64,000 bases of DNA from Candidula unifasciata. Lineage: Eukaryota; Mollusca; Gastropoda; Stylommatophora; Geomitridae. Location: contig CAJHNH020001613.1 in the NCBI GenBank assembly GCA_905116865.2, forward strand, positions 545,122 to 609,121, in the 5' to 3' direction. The notes beneath the pieces are model-generated. The model saw only the letters and a program-made list of their open reading frames with translations. It ran no database searches and had not been told where the DNA came from. Position numbers and translations under genes: made by a program. This document shows, piece after piece, positions 26,201 through 39,300 of this stretch (the first letter of the stretch is position 1; each line of letters opens with the position of its first letter).

Positions 26201-27321
26201 ACATGATCACTCAGCCAGCAGGAAAGCCACTTTGTAAGAATATTTGAAAAAAAAATAATGTATACCTTAAAACACTGAAACATTGGTTTTTAACCAGCCT
26301 ACAGAAAGTGATATTTTGGTTTCCTCATACTGGCCAATACCTAGAGATGCCTATTTATCAGTTTCATCACTGTTTTGATAGACCGGATGTCATTCAATTG
26401 AAAATTGCAACTGATAGTGTAAGGCATAGCAGTTATGACATGAACAAAAGTGGGTGGAGTTATAGCTATTATGTAATTGGATTGGGTTCCATTGTATTTC
26501 ACAAAAACACTTCATGACCTTAGTGTTTTGAGTTTTGTCAACTGCAAGACCAAAGGGTGCAGTATTATTCAGATATCTAATTCACAAGTGATCACTGAAG
26601 ATGTATGAACAAATAATTCTCCTTATGTGTCCATAACAGCAGGGAACCTGTTGCCATGTTTAGCCTTTATGAGTGCACTAATTATAACCCCTTAGGAGGT
26701 TGGTTACACTAAGTTTGATTTTTTCGGATTTGTTTATAAAGCTGTTATGATAAAGAGTCAAGACCGAAAACTCCACGTGAATCCTGGATTTTCTAAACAG
26801 GAATTCTGGGGCAAGGGAACAAAAGGGAAGGGAAGATAAGGCAGCACAATGTAAGATATTTAGTTAGTCTTTTCTATTGAGCCTAGAGCGGCGCAAAGGG
26901 CAGAGGTCATAGCTCTCCTTGTCAGGCAGTTCGTTGCCACCTGTTTTAGGTCTTGAATGTTCATTAGATCCATGGTGGAGCCTTCCCTGATGATGGTTCT
27001 ATGCAGTCTCTCTGGGTCTTTCCCGGTTTTTTCCCCTTCTGGTGTCCATATGAGGGCTTGATGGGGAAGTCTGGTCTTATCCAAGCAACTAAACATGTAA
27101 AGCAATTTTCTTCTTAAACATACACGCTATTAGCATTTTGCAGGATATAATAAGTTATTAGTCCTGACAGACATAAAAATCAAAATGATTCTTACCTGAT
27201 CGATTAGCAGATTTGCCATTGTCTCCAATTCTGTTTACAAAAAAAAAAAAAAAAAAAATTTTATGTGTTAATAAAGACTTAAATTCAATCAAGATTTACT
27301 TTCAACAGAAACTAACAATGC

Positions 27322-27352
<31 letters not shown>

Positions 27353-30300
27353 TGGGGGGGGGGGGGGGGGGAGACTATATTACTGCATCATAGCTAAGCA
27401 CTAAGTATATATAACATTAAACAATTCTCATATTTAATATGAGAATTTAATATGCAATTATTTTCTAGTCCACTTTTGTCTGTGATATTTTTTCTCATTC
27501 CTTTTCTGCCAAATTCTTTCATGTCCAAGCTGGGAGAAATGTATTACCTGCTCCCTTTCTACTATGATGACCATTGTTAGTTTTTTTGATGGCTTGTTAA
27601 CTTCTTCTTCTTTTTTCATCTCACTTGACACCAGACTGTAGCGCAGTGTCATGTTTTTCTGTATTTGTCTTGCGCTTCTCATGTGGCTTGAGTGATGGAT
27701 TTGTTCACCTTTTTGCAGGTTTCAGCAACAACATTTATCCTACTTTTCCTTGGTCTTCCTCTCGCCTTCCTCCTAGAAGTTTTGCAGTCTGGTCTGGCTG
27801 CAATATCACTAGATGGCCAAACCATTTCATTCTTTGTCTGTAAATTTCATCCAGACATGGGCTAATTCCAACTTTCTCTCTAATGCTGGCATTCTTAACC
27901 CTGTTTCTTCTTGTGTTGTTAGTGACCTTGTGCAGACGGCACATTTCACAAGTATCAACTGTGCAATTTTAAAATAATATTTGCTAAGTAGGTTAAAATA
28001 AAATTTTAAAAATTTAAAAAAACTATAATCAGAATACAACTGTTTGTTCAGAAGTATTGTACTGGCTACATCTCAAGACAAGTCAGAAAGCATAGAATAA
28101 AAAAAACTTGGACCAACATTAAAGTACGGCTGGGCTGCCATGATTACAGATACAGTCGAAGGTAGTTGGCACTGGAACACATGGACCTTGCTCCAGTTAT
28201 AGTTTATTATTGCCTGAGGATCCCATGTAGGGAAACTTGTGTTGTAGTTTGTGGATAGGCTGCACTATCTGCCCTGTTTAGCCCAACACACTCAATTTAA
28301 GAAAACACCTAATTAGTCGTCTTGTAAGGCATGCTTGTTGGGGGCAGAGAGTGTCCCCCCCCCCCTCTCCCCATAAAATGGGACCCCGGGAGGCAGAAAC
28401 AGAGTTGCAATAGCAATGTGGTAGTTTTCTCTTGATTTCCACATATAGTTTATTATTGCCTGAAGATCCCATGTAGGGAATCTCAAGCTGAATGATCATT
28501 TTATTTCGGACTGAAATTTAAATACATTTTTTTTTGTTTAACAGACACATGTACTGCTGGGGAGGGGGGGGGGGGGGAGGGGGGGGGGGGGGGGGGGGAG
28601 AGCTAGAATGTAACAACAAACACCATCAAATACAAGCATTCACAGCTTCTATACCTTAGTATTACAGTTAGCAGTCTTAACATCTTACCCTGGGGAAGGT
28701 GACCGCTTCTGTGATTCATTCAGTTCTTTAGACCTCCTCATTTCTGAAATGTATAAGAGTGAATAGTTTCAGTTTGGCTTCAACATTTATCTATCTAATT
28801 AGTGAATTTAGTTAAGCTTAGTTAAGCTATGTAAAAATTTTTTCTTCTTCTGCCTTCGACCCCCTCCCCCAGCTCACACCAAGTCATTCTATCCTTTGAT
28901 ATTGCATGCAGTTCACCTATGTCTTCCACATCTTATTCAACTTCTCTCTAGCTTCCTTCTCAATGCTTTTTTTTCCCCTCCTTTATTGCTATAACCCTAC
29001 ATGTTCCATTGCAAAGACACTGTAGTTTTACTGTTCTCAGGTTTTCAAAGTGAGTTCTATCCAACATTGTGACGAAATGACCTCAGTGGCCTCAGAAGTT
29101 ATATGCTGTTTAATAATTTCTTATGATCATGGAGAAACAAAGAATTATGTTCAATATGCACTAAGCCTAAATAGTACTAAAAACCACATGAAATTTAAAA
29201 GTGTTTCCAGTCCTTAGTAGCCAGACAAAGCAACCAAGCTTGGTTAGAGATTACCTAACATTACCCATTACCTTATCTAGCTGGTCCTTCTACCAGCCCG
29301 ACAGTTAAATAAATGTTAAATAACCAGACTGAGACTGGACCCTTTGAACAGACCAGATCAGGGGAATTAACATAGTCTAGTAGACAACTCCAGACATGAT
29401 GGCATCCCCTGGACTGAGATTTCACACCTGTCAGTGAGACTGGCTGTAGAACAGATGTTTACCACTTGTGAATGTTTGATCTTAGAAGGGGGCAGTAAAC
29501 AGTGACTGACAGGCACATTGATTATGATAGCTAATTTGATCTGCAAGGTACCTCAGGGGCGTGGCTTAGATCCTCTCCTGTAGGGTAGGTTAGAAACTAG
29601 AGAAGGGGAGGAGTTTTAACTTTGCAGAGAGATAAGGGTACATTTGATTAATGCTAGGATCTTGACTTCACTTCAAATCGCTGCCAGCAGGCCACCAACT
29701 TAGACCAACAGTAGAAAGTAATTCTAGCTATTTGAGTCCTGTTTGGCAATTGCTGGAATGTTCTCAGGTATGCTTTTATATTATTTCCCATCTTGTTAAT
29801 CATTGGCTAGCTAAGTCTATTTCTACCTTTCCTGATATATATCAAACAAAACATTCTGCTTGAAATAGTTCTTTGTGAGGATTCAGTTATCTCAGTTAGG
29901 GAACTGCTAAACCATTCCTATTTCTTGAATGGTTGTATTACATGTTTGTCGGTGTATGTTTTCATGTTTATAAAATAAGACTTGTATACTGAAATGTAAT
30001 GAAAATATAATGTTGCAATCATCAACCAAAACATAAGCCTAGACTGGGGGAAATTATGCCCACATGTGCAGCCACATTATGTTGTTACGTTTTGTGTGTG
30101 CCCACAATGTGCTCACCTAAACAGGGTTTTGATAACCCCAGGAAAATAATCATGGGTGTATAGAATTCACTGTCACTGGAAAGATAATATTCAGGACAGC
30201 ATGCAAGTATAAAATGGTTTGCGTGTTCAGCACATAACCTGCACCACAGATTTATGTCAAAACAATGTCAGCCAGTTGGAAGTTTGAGTGTTAACGGACA

Positions 30301-33300
30301 ACTGACTTAAAAAGTCAACTATCAAGACAAAACATGAGAGGAAAAGCAGGATATGTTAGATGTCAGTGTGCGACACAAGACCTTTAGACTAGACTGGTGA
30401 GAAAGTGGAATATTAGGAGTGATGAAATATATTTTATTATTATTTAGATATGTATATACACATATATATGTATTCTTAGTGTAAGTCTAGATACTACACA
30501 TATGTGTTTGTTTCCATTATTACAGCTCCCTCGGGGTGACGACCAATCCTTTCTGATAACAGAAACAGAGGGTCTACGGGTACGAACCTACAGTGTTTAG
30601 GAGAACGACCAGCTGGGAACACACTAGGAACGAGCTAGGCAGGAGGTGGAGAACCAGGCAGAGAACAGGCGCTGGAACGAAGAGGTGGAAAAGTCAAGAA
30701 GGTCCTCAACCCGGGGGATTTCTGAGGTTCAACTTAATAAAATTTGATAAGTTACATACCATGTATTTATGTTTGTAAACTTATCACCACCATTATAACT
30801 CAACTCTAATGTTAGGTGCTCAGTTATCTAGCTGAATCATCTCATTACCACCATACCATCACTGTTTACTAAAACTGTATATAACAGAATAGATTGCTAG
30901 GTTAATAAATCAAATATATGGTCTTATACTGCATCAGTTTTTGTAATTCCAAGTGTGCCTGGTACTACATGTTCAATTAAACTGTTAAGATAGAATATAT
31001 TTGGTGGAGGCTCAATAATCATAATAATTCTTTATCAGGAGGAGGTAGTCGGAAGGGGTCAACTGCTCTGTCTAATAATTCATTAAATATAATAATTTAG
31101 ACATTTAAAATCCCTTCCCATCTCCTGTGGGTACCAAGTGCAGCTACTGTTAATTTACTTAACGAGCCAATATGGCTGTTTTCTTGAATATCCAGGAATT
31201 TGTCTGAGATAACATAGCTCGGATATTAGTTTAGTTAATCTGGTGGAGGGGATGTGTTGAGAGGAAAATTCCTACTCATCCTAAAAGAATCTACCCACTC
31301 CCCATTTCGCAATAAACATCAGCATCTTTTCTTCACCTCTTGGTCCATCGGAAGTTGTTCTCCCCCAAAGCTCAACATTAGTGATTCTATTATACCATTT
31401 AATTCCCTCTATTCTAGGCAGGCACCAGTTAATGAATGTATGTAGTTTATAAGTAACTGTTTAAGGTGTTCTCCGTGTTTCTGCTATATACAGCAGTACT
31501 GATCTGACATAAGAATTAAACAATTTTAAGTTTAGCATTAGTTTTAATTTGGTTGTACCTAGTATGTAGGTTTACTACAACTGATTCTAAGAAAACTAGC
31601 TTTATCCTATTTTCTAACTGTGATAATAAAATTACTAAACACTGACCTCCCTTCTCCTCTATTGTTCCACAACTTGGGATGGCTGCTCCAAATCTAATGT
31701 AAAACGGCTGAGTTCTCTTCAAAATAGAGCCTTACGCATAGTTCCCAATAGAAACTACGTCGAGAAAAATCTTTTACACAGACATCTAAGACTTCTGCCA
31801 TTTAGTAAACGTTTAATTTTTTATAAGGGCAAATTCATTAACAAAATCCTATCTAAAGATACTCCAAATTACATCGACCGATTGATTCAATCTAATCCTA
31901 AGAATAGCAAGCGACTAAGTTTATTAAATTTGCCTAAACCCAGAATTGATTTATTTAAAACAAGTTTAGCATATTCTGCTGCTCATTTATGGAACCATCT
32001 TCCACTAGATCTAAAAACTACAAAGAGTCCCTACTCATTTAACCGCAAACTCTTTCATTTCATGATTACCAGTGATTGTATGCCACCTTAAATGTAGTTA
32101 ATAATCAACAATGCATTACTTGTTTATAATTAATTACAGTGTGTAAGAAATGTATGTATGCATTTATGTGTGACCTGCATGTGTGTGTAGGCGTGTTTGT
32201 GCGTGTATGGTTCTGTGTACGTATGAGTGTATGTATGGGTAACTGTAAAAGTTTGTGTGTATGTCTTTGTGGGTCTCTGTGTGTGTGTGTAAGTGTCTGT
32301 GTCTGTGCGTGGGCGTGTGTCTGTTAGTGTGCCTGTGTGTCAATCTGTATGGTGTCAGCATGCGTGTCTGTAGGTGTGCCTGTGTGCGTGTCTGTGCTCG
32401 TGCCTCTGTGTTGGTTCGTCTATATGCGTGTTTTTATGTGCATATGAATGTGCGTCTGTAAGGTCGTCTGTGTGCGTGTCAGTCTGTGCTGTGTAGATGT
32501 GTCTGTGTTTTTGTATGTGTATATGTATGTGTGGCTGGGTGTGTGTCTATGTGCGTGTTTGTATGTGTATATGTGTGGGTGTGGCTGCGTGTTTGTCTGT
32601 GTGTGTGTGTCTGTTTGTGTGTATCTATGTTGTGTCTGTGGCTGTGTGTTTCTTTATTTGTGTGTTCATCTTTTTGATAATATTGTGTGTGTGTATATAC
32701 GTCTGCATGGTCTGCGTGTGTGTGTCTGTGCGAGTATTTGTGCATCTGTGGGTGTGTTAGTATGTGTGTGTGTATGTCTGTGTGTGTGTGTGTGTGTCAT
32801 TATGTGTCTGTAGGTGTGTGTGTGTGTGGCTGCATGTGTATCTGTGTGAGTCTCTATGGGTGTATCTATTATATAATGTCTGCATGTGTCACTGTGTGTG
32901 TGGCTTCCTGGGTATCTGAGTGTTTGTCTTTTGATGTGTGTGTCTGTGTGAGTGTTTGTGCATCTGTGAGTGTATTTGTATGTATGTGTGTGTGTGTGCA
33001 CACCATTATGTTTCTGTGTGTGTGACTGTGTGTGTATCTGTGGCTGTGAATGTCTGTGTGTGTAGCTTTGTGTATCTGTGTGTGTCTCTATCGGTATGTC
33101 TATTATATGCCTGTGTGTCTCTGTTTGTGTCAGTTTATGTGTCTGCATGTATGTCTGTGTGCGTATGTGTGCGTGTCTGTCTGTGTATCTGTGTATGTAT
33201 TAGTGTTGTGTATGTCTATGTGTGTGTCTGTGTGTTTTCCCTGCCTGCGTATGTGTTTGTGTGCGTGCCTGTGACTGCATGTGTGTGTGTCTGTGTGGGT

Positions 33301-36300
33301 TTATGTCTGTGTGCGTCGGTGTGTGTGTTTGTATGGGTCTTTTTGTGCGGCTTTGTGTGTGTATGTATGTGTGTGTGTCTGTGTGGGTTTTTGTCTGTGT
33401 GCCTCAGTCTGTGTGGTGTTTGTATAGGTCTTTTTATGCGGCTACATGTGTGTATGTATGTGTGTGTATAGCTGTGTGTGTCTGTATGTGTCTCTGTTGT
33501 ATGCGTGTGTGTTTTAGAGCGTGTGTCTGTGTGGGTGACTGGTGTATAAGTGTGTGTATGTAAGTGGATGTATGTGTGTATTGGGTGCATATGTGTGTGT
33601 GTGTGTGAGAGTGAGTGAATGGGTTTGCGTGTGTATGTGGATGTGTGTGTTCGCATGCGAGCGTGCACACATATTTTACCACCCATGCATTTGTTTTTGA
33701 CTTGATATTCACAATATGCATAATTTTACATGAACATAACAATTTAACATGCTTTAATGATGAAATACAACTGTTGTGTGAAAGAGTTTAGAAGGGCCCA
33801 ATGTAAGACAGGCCTGCGTGACTAATTTGCAACCCTTTGAAAATAAAAGTTTGTTCATTCGTTCGTTCGTTCCAACTCTCTTAGTGTCACATTGTACTAT
33901 GAGCTTTTTGCTTCTGAGGATGTGACCAAAGAATGTTGACTGTCCTTTCTGATGTGGATGATAGTTTTTTTTAAGAGTTAACATCTTTTTAGGCATCTTT
34001 ATTACACTTTTTATCTGTCCATGTCTTTACCGTTCTATAAGACCACACCTCTGCAGTTTCATCATACTTTTAAATAAATCATTGACTTCCCACGATTCTG
34101 CACAAGAACCTACCTAGCAACAACATAAATACCCAGGATGTATTAATAACTAACCTCTCTATTAAATCAGCCCTGGCAATCAACACAATGTAGAATATGC
34201 AGAGTTGAGGATATGCCACCTTTAGGGTGTAATAATAAAAACAAGAATCCACTAAGCAATACTAACATCCAGCATGTATTAATGACTAACCTCTCTATTA
34301 TGCCAATCCTAAAAAATCAATATAATACAATATGATCATCTGTAAAGGAACTACATGTGCTTGAAATAAAATTTAAAATATTTATTTAGAAAAACAAACT
34401 ACTTAAAAATCAACAATACTAACATCCAGCATGCTTGTTGAAATTCCAGAGAATCATGATGGTGAAGAACAGTTGCTAGCATTGGATAGGAAACACAATG
34501 AGAAAAATGGAGAACTATTCTACTATAATGTCTTTACTTTGGTACACACAGGAGCACATAAATAAAGCCAGACTAAAAATTCATTGAGAAGAGAACTTGA
34601 GAGTGAGGTTAATGGATGGGAAGGACCTATGCTCCATTGAGGAATAAATGACAGAAAAATGTAATACTGACTCACCTCTGTTAAACTCATCCTAGAAGTC
34701 ATTATAATGGAGAATATAAACAGCTGTCAAGGAACCAGCTGAGCTTGGCATGTGATATAAATGTTTAAAAAATATACAGAAAATTCTACACAACAACAAA
34801 TTAAACATCCAACATGCCTTAACGACTCACCTCTATTAACCCAGTCCTGGAAGTCAACAGATTCAAGATCCTTATCATCCACATTTGCTTTTTTAACGGC
34901 TTGATTTATCAATCGCCTGTTCTCATATTCATCCCGATTCAATGAATCTTCCTCCTCATCCATCCTGTCAGGGTGGTATACCTGATGATGAAGATAAAAT
35001 AATGCAAAGATAAGAGAAGATATTATAAATTATAACTGTTATTATTATTAATAAGATCCGCGGTGGTGTGGCAGCTAGATGCTCGCCTGTGGATCAGAAA
35101 GTCATGGATTTGGGTCCTGACAGAGTTGGATTTTTTCTTTAAAGGAAAAAAAAAATGACTTTGGCTCTCAGGTCGACCCAGCACTGAGTGGGTACCAGGT
35201 ACAGTCCTGGAAAGTAAAGACAGCCAGCGTGATGATGATAACATCACCCACCCAGTGCCTTTAAGTCTAGCCGTGGAAAAGGGTCATTTACTATGACTAA
35301 TATTATTAATGTCATAGGAGGAAGATGTAAACAGTGGCTATACTGACTGCCTGCTCATTCAGAGGTTCCCTGTCTGAATCTGCACTGGGTGAAGTGAATT
35401 TTGCTAAATATTAACTCTTTCGATCCTAAGCAATGCCTGGTGTGAGGGTGACTATCTCTTGATTACTCTCAATAGCATACTGTGTTCTTTTACTGACAAC
35501 ATTTAGTCAGAAAGTACTAAAGAAATCTAGCTTATGGTAATTAACTGTGCAAGTAATGCATAGTCATTTTTCATTAGTCATTTCTTTGCTTTAGCATCTC
35601 CTGTGAAAACCTACTGGTACAGAGAGTTTAATCTCTACTCCTAGAATGACCCAGCCTAACAATAAGTTACAGCCTTAACTAGGTAAAATGTCCTGGGAAA
35701 TAAGGGTGGCTGACATGATAGTGAACAAAGTGAGATAACTACACAGTTAGGGTCTAAGAGTTTCCAGAACTGACATAATTGAGAATATATGTATTTTTTC
35801 ACATTATTTACAATAATTATATGAACAAGATTGGATATGTTATGTTTTATTTACAATCTGTATAACCTGCTTGAATTAAAATAGTGTTGAAAAATAGAAA
35901 TTCCTCTCAGGACATGTTAGTCGAAATAGAACTTGGAGACTCTCTCTCTGTGTGTGCGTGTGAATGTATGTATGTATGTATGTATGTATGTATGTATGTA
36001 TGTATGTATGTATGTATGTATGTATGTATGTATGTATGTATGTATGTATGTATGTATGTATGTATGTATGTATGTATGTATGTATGTATGTATGTATGTA
36101 TGTATGTATGTATGTATGTATGTATGTATGTATGTATGTATGTATGTATGTATGTATGTATGTATGTATGTATGTATGTATGTATGTATGTATGTATGTA
36201 TGTATGTATGTATGTATGTATGTATGTATGTATGTATGTATACACACACAAACACACACATATACATGGTCTCCTCGACCTATGACCAAGTTCAGTTCTA

Positions 36301-39300
36301 TACCAAGGATCGAACCCAATACCTCTTCAAAACCTGATGCTGAAAGAAAGAACAAGACCAGAGGAGGAGGAGAATGAGGAGGAGGAAGAAAAAAAAGATT
36401 AAGGCAAAGAAGAAGGAGGAGGAGGAGGAGGAGGAGAAAGAAGTACACAAAAAGCTAGGTGCTATGTAAACAGTGTAATCTGATGGTAAAAAACATTACA
36501 TAGCTTACCTTAATGGCTGGAGTTCCACGACCATCCTCTTTTTCCACTCCAACACAAATATCACTAAGGAATGTTGTCAGCTGTGACTTCTTGCCACCAA
36601 ATTTTTTCAGATGCACATAGACAGCAGGATTCTTCTCCCTCTGAAGTGCATGTTTAAAAACCATGACATTTATTAGTTACTTGCCAGTAAATAATTAGTT
36701 AATAATAATTATAGAATGTATAAGTCCCGGGAGAGATAACCCAGGGAACAGATGCCCGCAGAAGTCAGACGTGTCAGCTAAAAGGCGCAAATATGGTAAT
36801 GATGTCAACAGGCACAAAGCATTTACATCCTCTGGTAAGCGAAGAAGAATGTATAAAACTTGCCTAAGTAAGTTGTACATGTAATTTAAAATGATGCCTG
36901 ATAAAGGACAGAGCAGGGAAGAAAGGAAAGTGAGAGGGGCAGAGAAGATGAAGTAGTGTGGGAGAGAAGGAGGTGTAGGGAAAGAGGAAAAAGGACAGAG
37001 ACAGAGGGAGGAAGGAGATGGGATGAGAGAAAATCATGGACAAATAATATTAAAGAAAGGGCATGTCACAGCACTGCAACACTTTCATATATTACTCAGA
37101 GAGAGAGACGTGAGTGAAAGAATTTGACATTTTATTGCTGCTGAGTAGTATAAAAGGTTAAAGGTTAAAGTCGAGAGGATCGACTTCACTGCACCAGGTT
37201 TTATCCCATATGGCTTGGTCTCTCTCCGCAAAAGTTAGCCGCCTGGAGAGCGTTGTACAAATCACAAACTCTGTAGCTCCGGCAATAATCCCCGGGGATC
37301 TCCATAAAAACTGCACTCATGAACTGAATGGCACAGCAGTGAAATGAACCCATGACCTTCAGAGCTCAAGGCCGTTGGCTTCACCACAGACCCCCTGAGG
37401 AGTAGTATTTATACTAATGTATGTATACTAACTTTTGATGCTGTCCTGTTACTGACTACATCTTGTTCATCGCTTCTGTGTTTGACTAGGATATATATAC
37501 TGCCTATAATTTTGTCATGTCTTTCAGACACTTACACGCCCCCTTAAGTGTTTTTATGGTGAAGTAATTAAGCTACTTGTATCACACCATTAGGCTTGAG
37601 GTTTTCATTTTGGATCCTGTCCTGTACAAGTTTAGATTTCCTTTATATTTCTGTGGGCTGATGCTGGAGCTACAAAGTTCTACTTTTTGTATGATTCTCT
37701 CAGAGGGCAAACAGCAGAGAGAGACTGAGTCATGAAAGACCAAATTTAGTGTAATGAAGTTAATTCTCTTGCCTCTAAATACAACTGTCATATTCACATC
37801 TAGCTTCCTTTCTATAATTCTATAATATCACCAAGGGCCTTGCTGACTGGTGTGGGCGATCATGTCTCTCCATAATTTGCGATCCTCAACTGAATGTATC
37901 AGTTCTTGTGTTACATTCCTCTATGCCATGACAACAACAACAGTAAAGAGTCTTCTCACGCTGTCTTTCTCTGTCTCTCTCTCCAGAGATCTTTCCAGTG
38001 GTCACAACATGTTCCATTTTCCCTCTTCTTATCACATGACCAAAAAATGATGATTGTCTTTTTCTAATGTTTGTGATAAGTTGTCTTTGAGCACTCGCCT
38101 CTTTCAAACATCATGTAGCCTTAGCTGTCCAAGGTATTCCAAGGATTCTCTGAGGCTTTAAGATATTGTTAGGTTTGGTTATTTATTGTCCAGGCGTCCC
38201 AGTCCTATGTTAAAACTGGCTCCATATAGCACACACAAATTCTTTTCCTAACCTCCAATGACTTGGGTTTATTTGCACAATGTTCTTCATTTACAAAATG
38301 CAGTTCTGGCCTGACCTATTCTATTTTTTGTGGTACATCTTCCATCGGATATTATCCATGTGCCTAGATACTTAAATTTCTGTACATGTCCTAAAATAAA
38401 TATTCTAATAATTTAATAAGGGAAAATTTTGAATTTTCCTTAAACGGCATGCACAAATGGCCAACATTTAAAGATCAAAGTAAATAATCAACATTTCTTT
38501 AATTTTATGTCCTCAAATAGCAGTGGATGAACAGTATGGAAAAATCAATTATTCATTAGGCCATCTTTAGCTTTTGGTTATACCCGAATATTGTCAGAAC
38601 TATTATAAAGAGTAAAGAAATTCTTCTTCTTTATGTTCAACGGCTGTAAACTCTAGCGGAAAGTTCTGGTTGTTCGTCCACTTCTGGACTCTAGTCTGTT
38701 CTAGAACTGGAGTGCTGCGCACACATCCTTTTAACAGTTCTGACTCATTTGTATGAGAACTGTTGGTTCCTTGCCTCTCAGGCAGATGCATGACTGTGAA
38801 GCAAGCTCTCAATTAGTCGACTCGTATGACCTCTTTTGAGTAGGCAGTGGGTCTATTCTTGTTTTCCCCCCAATGGGGCCCTGGAACCCAGACGGGAAAG
38901 TTAAAGAAATTTTAACAGAAAGGTAAACCTCATAAGACTACACAAAATCATCTGACTGTGAAACAATATGTTTTCTTACCATATAGCGTAACCTGTGTTT
39001 ACAGCCAGTTGTATGGGAGACGACAATATTTTGGTCAAACTTCACAGAACAAAGGTTGCAGACACAAACTACTCCAGTGACACTGTGGTACTCCGTGATG
39101 AAAGATAAACCTGAATGATGGTCAGAGTTCCATGGATTAGTCATTTTCCATACAAAAGATAAACCTGAACGATGACCGGTTTCATGGATTAGTCATTTTC
39201 CATACAAAAGACAAATCTGAACAATGGCAACAGCTTCATGGAATAGTCATTTTGCACAAAAAAGACAAACGTGAACAATGGCAAGCGTCTCATGGATTAG

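Noticed and set aside
32139..33742. Many Cys/Val-rich and His/Thr-rich frames
   Set aside because: They come from GT-rich low-complexity DNA read in different frames.
35876..36448. Long open frames over the (TGTA)n array on both strands (IHTY and MYVC repeats)
   Set aside because: Same microsatellite artefact; not genes.
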